A stretch of 64,000 nucleotides of DNA from Zantedeschia hybrid cultivar (GCA_030544215.1 JARZZO010000011.1:48419587-48483586), one strand, 5' to 3'; numbered from the stretch's first letter, positions 46,625-59,097 are shown. Program-made: numbers and translations. Notes: a model not told the origin generated them from the sequence alone.

Positions 46625-48252
46625 AAGGTGAGTCTAAGGTAGAATATAATGAGGATGATGATCCTAAAACCTACCAGGAGGCCATAGAAGGCCCAGAATC
46701 CGGGAAATGGCGAGAAGCCATGAACTCAGAAATCCAGTCTATGTACACCAACCAAGTTTGGAACTTGGAGGACTTGCCCGAGGGTATTGTACCCATTGGT
46801 TGCAAGTGGATCTTTAAGAGAAAGATTGGTGTTGATGGACGAATTGACACTTATAAGGCAAGGTTGGTGGCAAAGGGATATCGTCAAAGGCAAGGAATTG
46901 ACTCTGACGAGACTTTCTCACTAGTTGCCATGATAAAGTCGATCAGAGTTCTACTCGCCATTGCTGTACACTTTGATTATGATATCTGGCAGATGGATGT
47001 GAAGACTGCCTTCCTCAACGGTAACCTTGAGGAAGAAGTGTATATGATACAACCAGAAGGTTTAACATTCAAAGAATCTCCAGATAAAGTGTGTAAGCTT
47101 CAGAGGCCCATTTATGGACTGAAGCAGGCTTCCCGGAGCTGGAACATAAGATTTGACGAGGCTGTTAAGTCTTATGACTTCATTAAGAATGAAGATGAGC
47201 CTTGTGTGTACAAGAAGACTAGTGGGAGTGCAGTCAGTTTTCTAATTCTTTACGTAGATGACATACTACTCATTGGGAATGATGTAGCTATAATGTCATC
47301 AGTAAAGATTTGGCTGTCGAAAAACTTCTCCATGAAGGATTTGGGAGAAGCATCCTACGTATTAGGAATACGGATCTATAGAGATAGATCAAAGAGGATG
47401 CTTGGAATGACCCAATCCTTGTACATAGATACCATAGTCAAAAGGTTTGGCAGGGAAAATTCCAAGAGAGGTCTCATACCGATGGGACATGGAATTAGTC
47501 TCTCAAAGGAGCAGTCTCCTATGACTCCTGATGAGAGGGTACTCATGGATAGAATACCTTATGCCTCTGCCATATGATCTATCATGTATGCCATGCTATG
47601 TATACGGCCTGATGTTGCATTTGCTCTAAGTGTTACGAGTAGATTTCAGACTGATCCAGGCGAAGAGCACTGGAAGGCAGTGAAATGTATCCTTAAGTAC
47701 TTGAGAAGAACTAAGGATATGTTTCTTATCTATGGAGGAGGTGACTTGAAACTGCGAGGCTTTACTGACTCGGGTTTTCAGTCGGATCCAGATGATAACA
47801 AGTATACATCTAGATTCGTGTTCACTTTGAACGGAGGCGTAGTGCGTTGGAAGAGTTCCAAGCAACTAACCACTGCAGATTCAACGATTGAAGCTGAGTA
47901 CATCGCTGCAACTGAAGCCGCCAAGGAAGCAATGTGATTGAAGAAATTCATCACCGACCTCGGCGTAGTTCTCAGTATCTCTGAACAAGTTCCGCTGTTG
48001 TGCGACAACAATGGAGCGATTGCGCAAGCGAAAGAGCCGCGGTCTCATTAGAAATCGAAGCATATTCTGAGACGCTTTCATCTTATCAGAGAGATCATAT
48101 CCAGAGGAGATGTAGTAGTGGAAAGAGTTCCATCTGTCGACAATGTAGAAGATCCACTGACAAAGCCGTTGGCTCAAATTGTGTTTTGAGTGTCACCTAG
48201 AGTCTATAGGCTTATTGTATAAAGGTGATTGGCTTTAGTCCAAGTGTGAGAT

Positions 48253-49801
48253 TGTTAGTTTTAGGTGGCCTACAAGCCAATCTGACTATGTAAATCTCGT
48301 TCATTTATTAATATAACGGCATAATATTCATTATGTGTAAATCGCATTAATTATTGTTTCATAATGAAGTCCGTGAATATGTGCTATAGTGATCAGATTA
48401 TGATGAGATCATACTAATGAGACTGATCACTTAAACACACATATTCTTAATCATTCCTAGTAGGAGGATATCCGAGAAGGACATCGGATATCCGGTTAGA
48501 CTAGTATAGATTACTCCTGCTCATATAATAAGGGTGACTGATCTCATAAGTCACTTGTGTGGAGACACTAAGGTGAATCTGTAGGTGCTCATTGGAGAAT
48601 GGGTTCACTGAACTGATCCGACTAAATCGCTGGATGGTATTGTACCTCACTGTCAACCAGCTTGATTCTATTGTCGTAGTTGCGTGGATGGTCCTCGGAC
48701 CTGAGACACCAAGGACACCTTGTCGGTGGACTTCTGTGCTTTGACCTTGGTTTACGAATCTCTAGCCACGGGATTCTAAAACGCCAAGGATTTGGTACAG
48801 CAGAATACCGTCGAAGGGAATTGTGTGTCAATAAGGAATTATTCGCTCTCGGTACTTAGAGAGAGAATGCTCTAGGAAGGATGCGCGAAAGTCCCTGGCC
48901 AGGGCGGACGATAATATCGGGAAAGGAGTTTTCCGATATTTATCAGCGGCATCCAATCCAAGTGAGTCAACCGGTTAGGGTTTGACAGCACGTTATACCC
49001 TGAGTTGACTCGAGAGCATTTTACGAATGAAGGATTATATCCACGCGGTAACTATCGGTGGAAAGGTTCCAAGAGTGGGTTACTTAACCCCGATACCTTC
49101 CGGGTTCACGCGGTGTTGCTTGGCACCCAACGTGATCGGAGGCCCGATCGAATTCGATGTGCGACATCAATTCGATTGATTAATTAATTAATAAAGGGTT
49201 GTTAATTGATTAACAAAGCCTGTGAGGAGTCACTGGGCTTATTGGGATATTAACCGGACTGGTAATTGGGCCTAGAGGGTCACACGTAAATGATTCTCAA
49301 GGCGATGGATAAATAAGTGGGTTTTATACAAACTGGGAGTTTTTATGAAAAACCACGCAGTTAGTATAAAACATAGCGAACGGGCTGAGCAGGCCAAGCT
49401 GCTGCTAACCCTAGCCGCCCCTCCTCTGTTTATATCTCTCTCTGGCGTCCCAGACATATCTAGATCTGCTCTGCCGCTTCTCCAACTCCCGTTCTACGGG
49501 AAATCGTCCGCGTGTTGCGGCGATCGTTGCGACGACCGGCGGGGGTTTCGTGGGCTGCGAAGAACGAGGAACGTGAGGATATCCGTCGTGAGGAGGATCG
49601 CGTGGACTTCTCTAGAGGCCGGGCGCTTGCGCGGCTTGCGGTGTCGCACCGATGGAATCGAACGGTTGTGGATTTGAATCCGCACACGGTGAGAACCGAT
49701 AATCCAATTATCGTGTTTTTAGATTTTTTGAAACGGGAACGGATCTCAGTTTTATTTTTATTTCCGCTACGCGGGAGATCCGGAGAAACCCGAGAACCCA
49801 A
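48253..49801 (+). repeat. Copy C 3' LTR (about 1.55 kb)
   Basis: It begins TGTTAGTTTTAGGTGGCC after a purine-rich tract and ends 'cgagaaccca'. It contains the GATGT-gcg-ACATC dyad (49146-49174). Gypsy RT sequence starts at once after it. Confidence 0.9.
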
Positions 49802-49802
49802 G

Positions 49803-50178
49803 ACAACAAGGCCACCCCGAAGGATTGCTACCCACTTCCCAACATCAATCACTTGATCGACTCCACATCGGGGAATGAAATGCTGAGTCTTCTTGATGCA
49901 TACTCCGGGTATCACCAAATCAGGATGCACCCCTTCGATGAAGAAAGGACGACTTTCATCACGGACTTGGGCATCTACTGTTATACGCGGATGGTGTTCA
50001 GCCTCAAAAATGTTGGTGCTACTTATCAGCGCCTGGTCAACTCCATGTTTGACTCTCAGCTTAGGAGGAACATGGAAGTCTATATCGACGACATGTTGGT
50101 AAAGAGTCCAAAGGCATCCGATCATATGCTCGACCTAGCCGAGACCCTCGACACGCTGAGGAGGCATAATATGAAACT
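49803..50178 (+). pseudogene. Gypsy RT fragment
   Basis: An RT palm piece: KATPKDCYPLPNINHLID, LSLLDAYSGYHQIRM, YTRMVFSLKNVGATYQR and the catalytic YIDD box (about 50087). It runs open for 120 codons. Its left edge is the end of the copy C LTR, and on the right it stops at 50178 next to element E. The sequence differs from G1/G2 RT, so it belongs to another gypsy family. It lacks the rest of pol. Confidence 0.85.
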
Positions 50179-50229
50179 CAACCCCTTCATTTCCGATTAT
50201 GCAAAATTTAATCAAGTTATTAGAATCAA

Positions 50230-51661
50230 ATTCTAAACTTAATTAACTAAAAGGGATTGAGTTAACAATTTGAAACTCCTTTTAAATAACTAACTTATAC
50301 CCTATTAGATTTAAACTCCTTAATTAATTAACAATCAATTAAACAATTTAAATAAACTGTTAACTAAAATTTTACAATTTAAACAAAATTTAAAATTGCA
50401 AAAATGGGTTTAAAACTAATTTAAATGGGCTTAAGGGGATTAAAAAGGGGGCTTAATGGGTTAATAGGGGCCGGATCGGGTACGGGCAGTTCGGGTCAGG
50501 CACAAGTCCCCGCGAACCTAGGCGGGCTGACCCGCAGGCCCATGCGCCACTCAACCCCGCTGCCCGTTAGGGTTTCAGCAGGGGGAGGGCTTCTGGTGCG
50601 CGGTCCTACCGTCAGGGGGAGCGCGCCGACGGCCACAGCAGGGGGCGAGGCTCTAAACGGAGCCTACGGCGTCGGTGGACATCGCCAGAGATGCTGGTGG
50701 GTGCTGCCGGATGTCCTCGCGATCTCTGCATGCATCAAAAAAAAAAATTTTGCATGGCCGTGTGGCCATCGATCTGTTCGCATGCCAGAGGAGGAGGGGT
50801 TTGCTAGCCGGTGGCCGGCCCAGTTAGGGCTGCGACGGGCGACGCCGATGAGGCTACCTAATGTTGTTGGGTGTCCTACGTAGTAGCACGAAGCCAAGGA
50901 CTATCCCTGCGGCTTCCCTATCAAAAAAATATTTCCCTCTTCCTGTGGACATGTGCATGAAGTGCATGCATAACCCAGCGGCCTACCCTGTAGATGCTGC
51001 CCTCTGGATGATCCGTTGACTCCCTTGCAGCGGCAGAGAAGCAAAGACAGTCCTACGTCTCTCTATTTGCCATGCACATGAGGATTATTCTCAATAAAGA
51101 GAACATAGTCGATGACCATGGTATGTTCTTTCCAGACGATCAACCAACATATCAAAGAGCATAAAATAAAAACCCTTTAAGCTTGGGAACAATTCCCAAC
51201 TATCTAACGATAGTTAAACACCCCATAAATTAACCCTAGAACGTGTACAATACAACGTTCTAAATGCATAATGAGAAAAATAACATGTAAAATGATGCCA
51301 TTTTTCGATCGAGCCAGTAACTTGGCTCTGATACCACTGTAAGAATCGACAAAATTGCCACGGAAACTAACATATTTCATGTATCACGTTGCTAGGATTG
51401 AAAAATAGACTAATTAAATTATTTTAGAAGAACCGTTCTTCACCTTTGCGGCATTTTGAATCTCCACTGCGAAGTACCAATTTGCTAATCGCGCATGCGC
51501 ACGATCTTTAGAGGTATCCACACAAGTTCCCAAAGTAGACGAGTTTTCCTTCTCGGCTTGAAGACGTCGATCGGATCTCAGAATCTCCACTATGCAGTTC
51601 AAGAGGAGGAGAGAGAGAGAGATTGAGGAGGGAGAAAATTCTACAAACTTGTGGTGTACGT
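50230..51661 (-). mobile_element. Element E: short LTR, PBS and leader remnant
   Basis: On the minus strand a short LTR (51661 to about 51339, about 320 bp, ending GATTCTTACA) is followed by an initiator tRNA-Met PBS and a leader with a GC-rich part (50450-50900) and an AT-rich part. The leader layout resembles that of the copia family here, but the LTR is different. No gag or pol is left. The LTR start at the junction with copy D is uncertain. Confidence 0.6.
51321..51336 (-). other. Primer binding site, initiator tRNA-Met type (element E)
   Basis: The minus strand reads TGGTATCAGAGCCAAG two bases after the LTR end TTACA. Confidence 0.85.
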
Positions 51662-51662
51662 A

Positions 51663-53223
51663 TCGTTAGTCTTAGGTGGACTACAAGCCAATCTGACTAT
51701 GTAAATCTCGTTCATTTATTCATATAATGGCATTATTCATTATGTATAAATTCGTATTATTATCGTCTCATAATAAAGTCCGTGAATATGTGTGATAGTG
51801 ATCAGATTATGATGAGATCATAATAGTGAGGCTGATCACTTAAACACATATATTCTTAATAGTTCCTAATCAGAGGATATCCGAGAAGGACATCAGATGT
51901 CTGGTTAGACTAGTACAGATTACTCCTGCTCAAACGATGTGGGTGACTGATCTCATAGTCACTTGTGTAGAGACACTAAGGCGAATATGTAGGTGCTCAT
52001 TAGAGAATGAGTTTACTGAACTGATCCGACTGAATCGCTGGATGGTATAGTATCTCACTGTCAACCAGCTTGATTCAATTGTCACAGTTGTGTGGATGGT
52101 CCTCGGACCTGAGACACCAAGGACACCTTGTCGGTGGACTTCTGTGCTTTGACCTTGGTTTATGAATCTCTATTCACGGGATTTTAAATAGCCAAGGATC
52201 GGGTACATCATAATACCTTCGAAGGGAATTAACTGTCAATAAGGAATTATTCGCTCTCGGTACTTAGGGAGAGAATGCTTTAGGAAGGATGCGCAGAAGT
52301 CCCTGGCCAGGGTGGACAATAATATTACGAAAGGAGTTTTCCAATATTATACAGCAACATCCGATCCAAATGAGTCGACTGGTTAGGGTTTGACGGTGCA
52401 CCATACCTTGAGTTGACTTAAGAGTATTGTACGAATGAAGGATTATATCCACGTGATAACTGTTGGCGGAAAGGTTCTAAGAGTAGGTTACTTAACCCCA
52501 AAAGCCTTTCGGGTTCACGCGGTGTTACTCGGCACCTAACGTGATCGGAGTCCCGATCGAATTTAATGTGCGACATTAATTCGGTTGATTAATTGATTAA
52601 TATGAGTTATTAATTAATTAATCAAGTCACTGAGGAGTCACTTGGCTTAATGGGCGATTAACTGGATTGGTAATTGGGCCTAGAGGGTCACATGCAAATG
52701 ATTCTCAAGGCGATGGATTCAAAAGTGGGTTTTATATAAACTAGAGGTTTTTATCAAAAATCGCACGATTAATATAAAATATAGCGAACGGACTGAGCAG
52801 GCCAGGCTGCTGCTCAACCCTAGCCGCCCCCTCCTCTCTTCCTCTCTCTTTTTGGCACCCCAGGCCGGTCCTGTTCTCCGGGTCTGCTCTGCTGCTTCTC
52901 CGACTTCCGTTCAACAGGAAATCGACCTCACGTCGCAGCCGTCGTTGCAGCGAACGACGAAGGGTTCATGGGATGCAACGAGCGAGGAACGTGAGGATAT
53001 CCACTGCGAGGAGGATCGCGTAGACTTCGCTAGAGGCCGGACATCTGCGCGGCTGGCGGTGTCACACCGATGGAACCAATCGGTCACATATTCGAATCCG
53101 CACAAGGTAATACCAGATTATTCGATAATCCGATTTTAGAATATTTGAAATGGGAACAGATTGCTGAATTTATTTTGTTTATTCCTCTGCGTGGGTGATC
53201 CGGAGAAACTCGAGAACCCAACA
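51663..53223 (+). repeat. Copy D 5' LTR (about 1.56 kb)
   Basis: The start is altered (TCGTTAGTCTTAGG instead of TGTTAG) and it ends GAGAACCCAACA. It contains the AATGT-gcg-ACATT dyad (52555-52584) and AATCGCACGATT in place of AACCGCGCGGTT. Confidence 0.9.
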
Positions 53224-53224
53224 G

Positions 53225-53246
53225 TGGTATCAGAGCTAGGTTCCAC
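53225..53246 (+). other. Primer binding site, initiator tRNA-Met type (copy D)
   Basis: TGGTATCAGAGCTAGGTTCC begins one base after the LTR end. Confidence 0.92.
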
Positions 53247-54039
53247 TGTTTCTCGTCTCATTTCGATTTCTGAATTAATTTTTCATGAATTATTCCATGC
53301 ACCGTTTTAATTTTTATGCAAAGCTAATGATTATGAGATGACTGCTGCGATTCGATCACTTGTTTTTGTGTGAAAATTAAATTTGGGATTTTCGGAGTTC
53401 TTCATGTGATGAAGAACAGGGTTAGTTGCGACTTCATTCGGGCTCCCAAGCATTGGAATGGAGGACCGGAGCCCAAGATAATCTGGGGAAAGTCTCCGGC
53501 CATCACTATGTCCTCGCCGGTGCTAGAGAGGCCGTTGGAAGGGCCTCCATCTTCTTCTTCTTCTTAGGTTTTATGAAAACTAGAAAACAAAGAAGGGGGC
53601 TTGGTCGGCCCTAATCGGACTTCTCCGGTGGGCTTGCCGGCGCCAGGGAACCTACCAGCCGGCGCCGAGTGGTGTTGCGGGCCGGCCGTCGGCGGCGCTA
53701 CCTGCCCCCACCTGCAGCCGGCCCCGCGCCGGTCCAACCGGCTGGCCCGGGCAGCCCAGACCAGGCTTAGCCCCCCTAAGCCAGGGACACGAGCCCTAGC
53801 TCAAACTCGGGACCTTGGCTCGAGCCTCTGCCGAGCCCAGGCTCAATAAATGGGCTGAGCCCAGTTCCCCCTTTTGATTTCCCAGTTAAAACCCATTTAA
53901 ACCCCAAAATAAAACCCCTATTTCCCATTTAAAATGTGAATAAAATTTGAATTTAATTTAAAATTCAAAAATTTGTTTTGAAAATTTAAATTATTATTCA
54001 ATTATATTTAGTTGGGCTTTTATTAATGATTTTGAATCA

Positions 54040-54690
54040 TGTTAATTAACAATTAGTTATTAATCAATTAGAGTTATTAGATTAAATGTTAAACTAATAA
54101 TCAACTTTAATTAACTAATTTAAGAGTTAGATTAGTGATTAATAATTATTAGTCTAAATGTTAGATTATTAATTAGTAATTAATCTAATTATTAATTAAT
54201 TAGAGTTAGTTATTAATTTAAGTGTTAAATTAATAATTAATTTAAATGATTAATTTAAGTGTTTAATTATTAATTATTAATTAATTAGTGTTAATTATTA
54301 CTTTAAGAGTTAAATTAATGATTAACATTAATTAACTAATGTTAGATTAGCACTTTTTAGTTAATTAGAATTAATTTTTAATTTAAGTGTTAAGTTAATG
54401 ATTAATTTTAAATTAACTATTCTAAGAGTTAGAATTAAAAGTTATTAAATAATTGGTGTTAATTATTGGCTTAAGAGTTAGATTAGTAATTCGCGTTAAT
54501 TAACTAGTCTAAGAGTTAGATTAGTGGTTAGTAATTAATTAGAGTTGATTAATAATTTAAGTGTTAAATTAATAATTAACTCAAGTGGACTAATCTAAGA
54601 GTTAGATTAGTAATAATTTATTAATAGTCTAATTGTTAGATTATTCATATTGTTTAATCTAAATGTTAGATTGTTTTATTTTTAGAAATG
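54040..54690 (+). repeat. AT-rich dyad array in the leader of copy D
   Basis: Same orientation as copy C. Examples are TAATCTAA-GAG-TTAGATTA near 54590 and TAATTTAA-GTG-TTAAATTA near 54217 and 54553. Units are spaced about 30-50 bp. Confidence 0.75.
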
Positions 54691-55132
54691 TTCTAATGGC
54701 ATGAAATAATCTAGAATTTATTAATTTGGAGTGTATGCACATGTGATGTGTGTTTTATATGTTTTTAAACATGATTTCATTGCATGTTAAGATAATAAAA
54801 TGAATTTTTGATAATCAAATACCAATTTTGATTGGAACCTAGCTTTTCAAAAGTCAAAATTATTTATTTTGAAAAACACTTTTATTTAGCCATGTGATAC
54901 TCTTATCATGTGTGAAATGGTTAAAACACACCGTGGTCATGGATATGTACTTATTTAATTATTCATATAATGAATAATTATGTGAATTGTGGATGTGTGA
55001 TTTGAATATTTATTAAATTGTTAATAAATAGAGGTCTACGTACCTCTCTCTCTCTTTCATACTCCGATGTACTTCTACCTCCCTCTTCCTTGTACCTCCT
55101 TCTCTTATGGGATTCGAATTACTTTAGGCAGG

Positions 55133-55440
55133 TTTGTTGTGCTATCCACAAGACATGTTTAATTGTAAGGAGAGACTGTGGTTATGGCATTAGATGCCTA
55201 TTGATCGGGGTAGAGGAACCATGTAGCTTTGTTGTGCTATCCATAAGGACTGCATGCAAATCTATGCTCGTCTCATAACGATAGTTAGCTTAGACTAGAA
55301 TTAATAGCTTGTTGTGCTATCTACAAGGCCATTAAATCTCTAGGGACTGAATATATGATCGGATATTGCAAGGAGTTGCAAGTCCTATAAGATGGGTGCT
55401 CTTTGAGTGTATTACAACTTGTTGTGCTATCCACAAGGTT
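55133..55440 (+). repeat. Four leader repeats upstream of gag (copy D)
   Basis: The motif starts at 55133, 55228, 55308 and 55418 (spacing 95, 80, 110 bp). Three of the four keep a perfect or one-mismatch TTGTG-CTATC-CACAA dyad. The last ends 190 bp before the gag ATG, as in copy C. Confidence 0.88.
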
Positions 55441-55627
55441 GTACTGCATTTCATTGAGATTCTGATCCCCACTAGGAGACTGTCGGCATCTCCGGTTCTC
55501 TATAATTGAGGGTTATACAGTCCGTCAACAATTAGTGGGAGTTAAAACTCGATCAAAAGACCATGTCTTATTTTAAAATTTAATAATTGAACCTCTGCAA
55601 TAGATTACTTATCTCCTGTAGGAAAAT

Positions 55628-58600
55628 ATGTTGTCGGATAACCCACTCCATGGCATACCTGATGCCAAACTTTTGACTAGCCTGAACTACTCGGATTGGC
55701 TCAGAAATGTGAAGAATGTCTTCAGATCTGAGTACATTGCCTATTTCCTTAGGATTGATCCTCCTGCTGAACCGGCATTAGATGCCCTTGAGGCAGAATT
55801 GATCGCGTACGATAAAAGATCGAAGGACAAAGGCAAATGAGTAGTAAAGGGTGACTGCTTGTACTGTAAGCAGAATGGTCACTGGAAGAGGAACTACAAT
55901 GAGTTCCTCAGCGATAAAGCTCATGAAAAAGTGAAGCTATCAGAAGCTTCAGATATCTATATGATAGATATCAACTTGTCAGTTAGATATTCTACATTTT
56001 AGGTATTAGATATCGGATGTGATTCTCATATCTGCCATGATGTACAGATGCTGACAAGTAAGCACAAGCTGAGAAAAGGTGAGGTGGAATTGAGGTGAGG
56101 AAACAGCGCAAAAGTTGTAGCGGTTGCTGTTGGGACAGTAAACCTCAGGCTTCCATCGGGAGACGTTTTATCATTAGAAGATTGTTATTATGTTCTTTGC
56201 ATAATAAAGAACATCATATCGGTATCTTGTTTGGACAAGATAGGATATAGGTTGTCTATTGAGAATAGAAGTTATTCGATTTATTATGATAATAAATCAA
56301 TAGCTTCGGCATCTTTAGTCAACGGTTTATATTTTTTCGATGTTTCTTATTACAATCTTCACATTGATAATGCTCTTAAGAAGAGCAAGAATTGTGTGAA
56401 CCAAGCCTACGTGTGGCATTGTAGACTTGGACACATTGGTGAAAGCAAGCTGCAAAGGTTGCACAAGTATGATTATTTAACTGTATTCGATTATGAATTG
56501 TTTGTGACATGTGAATCCTGCCTTATGGAAAAAATGACAAAATCTCTATTTACTGGACATAGAGAACGTGCCAAGGACATTTTGGAACCAACACATTCGG
56601 ATGTATGTGGTCCCATGTCCACCCAAGCCAAATGTGGCTTTTCATACTTTATCACGTTCACCGACGACTTCTCAAGATTCGGCTATGTATATTTAATGAA
56701 GTACAAGTCGGAAGCATTTGAGAGGTTCAAGGAGTTCAAGAATGAGGTAGAGAAGCAGACAGGAAAGAGTATTAAAACTTTTCAATTAGATCGGGGAGGA
56801 AAATACTTGAGTACTAATTTCACACAATTCTTAAAAGATAATGGTATCCTTTCTCAGTTGACCCCTCCATATATACCGCAGATGAATGGTGTATCTGAAA
56901 GGAGGAATCGCATTGTTAGACATGGTGCACTCCATGATGAGCTTTTCGAGTTTACCAGTGTCTCTCGGTGGGTATGCTCTAGAGTTAGCAGCATACCTAC
57001 CCAGCAAGTCTGTGACCTCTACTTCATATGAAATATGGAAAGCAGAAAACCATAATTTAAACCATTTAAAGTCTAGGGTTGTCCTGCTCATCTAAAGAGG
57101 CATGATCCAGACAAACTAGAATAACGAACTGATAAATGCAGGTTTGTGGGATATCTAAAGGAGATCTTTAGATACTACTTTTACCATCTTGGTGAGCAAA
57201 AGGTGTTTGTTGCCAAGAAAGCTATCTTCCTGGAAGAGGAATACCTTCTCCAAGAGGACAATGGGAGTAAAATAATACTGGAAGAGGTTCCAGATCCCCA
57301 AATAACTGTAATATCATCAGATGAACTATCAGTTCCTGAATCTGTTCAGGTACACACAAATGAGCCTTACAGATCTGGTAGAGTACCTAGGCTACCCGAA
57401 CGATATGTGGGACATATCGCTGAAGGAGAGTCTAAGGTTGAATATAATGAGGATAATGATCCTAAAACCTACCATGAGGCCATAGAAGGCCCAGAAGCCA
57501 TGAACTCAGAAATCGAGTCCACGTACATCAACCAAGTTTGGAACTTTGAGGACTTGCCCGAGAATATTGTACTCATTAGATGCAAGTGGATCTTTAAAAG
57601 AAAGATCGGTGTAGATGGACAGATTGACACTTATAAGGCAAGGTTGGTGGCAAAAGGATATTGTCAAAGGTAAGGAATTGACTATGATGAGACTTTCTCA
57701 CCAGTTGCCGTGATAAAGTCGATTAGAGTTCTACTCGCCATAACTGCACATTTCGATTATGAAATCTGACAGATGGATGTGAAGACTGCCTTCCTCAACA
57801 GTAATCTTGAGGAAGAGGTATATATGATACAACCAGAAGGTTTCACATCTAAGGAATCTCCAGATAAAGTGTACAAACTTCAAAGGTCCATTTATGGACT
57901 GAAGAAAGCTTCCCGGAGCTGGAACATAAGATTTGACGAGGCTATCAAGTCTTATGACTTCATTAAGAATGAAGATGAGTCTTGTGTGTATAACAAGAAC
58001 AGTGAGAGTGCAGACACTTTATTAGTTCTTTACATAGACGACATACTACTCATTGGGAATGATGTAGTTATGATGTCGTTGGTAAAGATCTGGCTGTCGA
58101 AAAACTTCTCCATGAAGAATTTGGGAGAAGCATCCTACATATTGGGAATACGAATCTATCGAGATAGATCAAAGAGGATGCTCGGAATGACGCAATCCTT
58201 ATACATAGATACCATAATCAAAAGGTTTGGTATGGACAATTGCAAGAGAGGTCTCATACCGATGAGACATAAAATTAATCTCTCAAAGGAGGTGTCTCCT
58301 AAGACTCCTAATGAGAGGGCATTCATAGATAAAGTACCCTATGTCTCTGCATAGGATCTATCATGTATGCCATGCTACGTACACGGCTTGATGTTGCCTA
58401 TACTCTAAGTGTTACGAGCAGATTTCAAGCTAATCCAGTTGAAGAGTATTGGAAGGCAGTGAAATGTACCCTTAAGTACTTAAAAAGAACTAAGGATATG
58501 TTTCTGGTCTATAGAGGAGGTGACTTGAAACTGCGAGACTTTACTGACTCAAGTTTCTAGTCAAATCCAGATGATAGCAAGTCTACATCTAGATTTGTGT

Positions 58601-58670
58601 TTACCTTAAACGGAGGCGCAGTGTGCTGGAAGAGTTCTAAGTAAGAAACCACTGCAGATTCGACGACTGA
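55628..58670 (+). pseudogene. Copy D gag-pol (decayed)
   Basis: Gag starts MLSDNPLHGIPDAKLL and has the same internal shortening as copy C, with a TGA before the zinc knuckle (CLYCKQNGHWKRNY, where the last Cys is Tyr). The protease motif is damaged (DIGCDSH). Integrase, 56231-57031: WHCRLGHIGE, CESCLMEKM, FTDDFSRFG, QLDRGGKYLS. RT: 57146-58354, with WIFKRKIGVDG, MDVKTAFLNSN, LYIDDILLIGND (YIDD box) and several stops. RNase H begins near 58500 and is cut by G3 at 58671. It is not functional. Confidence 0.9.
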
Positions 58671-58761
58671 TGTAAGGACTGAGGTTTCGGGTTCTGTTTT
58701 CGGGTCGGGTTCAGGCCGGATCCCCTGGTTTGGACCCTGCGGGGTCTTGAAATTTCTGACT

Positions 58762-59097
58762 GAATGGCGTCAGCACTGCTCGACGCCTTTCAAAAGGCGT
58801 CAGGTTGTGTGGACGCCATTTAGGTCCGCTTGTTGTTGTGCCACGTGTGCGCCACGTGGGCGGGTTTCGGGCCACGAGAGTACGGCCCCGGTCACATCGT
58901 CTGAACGGCGTCCAGGTTGGCCGACGCGATTCAGACTGTGACCTCTGCGATGTCAGGGTGCGGCGCCAGAGCGTTGTTAGTACGGCCTGTCCTGTCGTCT
59001 GAACGGCGTCCACGGTGGGCGACGCGTTTCAGACCGCTGTCAGTACGGCCCGTCCTGTCAGACTGATAGGCGTCTGCCTCGATCGACGCGTTTTAGC
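58762..59097 (+). repeat. Dyad array 1 in the G3 LTR (5 copies)
   Basis: Copies at about 58762-58791, 58793-58824, 58901-58935, 58999-59033 and 59063-59097. Typical arms are AACGGCGTC and GACGCGTTT or AATGGCGTC and GACGCCTTT, with loops of 8-11 bases. The same array is at 63044-63379 in the 3' LTR. Confidence 0.88.

Larger units (their letters stand above)
43306..48190 (+). pseudogene. Copy C gag-pol (decayed, interrupted)
   Basis: Gag starts MLSNNPLHGIPDAKLL and reaches a zinc knuckle (C76-X2-C79-X4-H84-X4-C89) after only about 75 residues. The usual capsid domain is missing. Protease follows (D127-T-G in WVLDTGCTSH), then integrase with a 4-base deletion near 44100 in its zinc module, the core FTDDFSRFG, and a TGA in the second catalytic segment (near 44454). 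RT continues after the solo LTR (46720-47577) with WIFKRKIGVDG, WQMDVKTAFLNG and LYVDDILLIGND. RNase H spans 47730-48190 (FTDSGFQSDPDDNKYTS, TIEAEYIAATEA). Stops occur near 47577 and 47937. It is not functional, though long segments are open. Confidence 0.9.
40330..49801 (+). mobile_element. Copia copy C (best preserved, with an inserted solo LTR)
   Basis: A truncated 5' LTR (40330-40459), PBS, a leader of about 2.8 kb, gag-pol (43306-48190) interrupted by a solo LTR at 45114-46624, and a 3' LTR (48253-49801). The downstream flank at 49803 is gypsy RT sequence, so copy C probably inserted into a gypsy element. Confidence 0.9.
53247..55627 (+). other. Long untranslated leader of copy D
   Basis: About 2.4 kb. 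A GC-rich part lies at 53400-53880, the AT-rich dyad array at 54040-54690, and the four leader repeats at 55133-55440. It ends in TTACTTATCTCCTGTAG before the gag ATG. It is shorter than in copy C because some leader sequence between the array and the leader repeats is missing (around 55100). Confidence 0.7.
51663..58670 (+). mobile_element. Copia copy D (cut by G3)
   Basis: It has a nearly complete 5' LTR, PBS, leader, short gag and pol as far as the RNase H segment 'gattcgacgactga', where G3 is inserted at 58671. The rest of the RNase H and the 3' LTR would lie beyond G3, outside the window. Confidence 0.92.
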
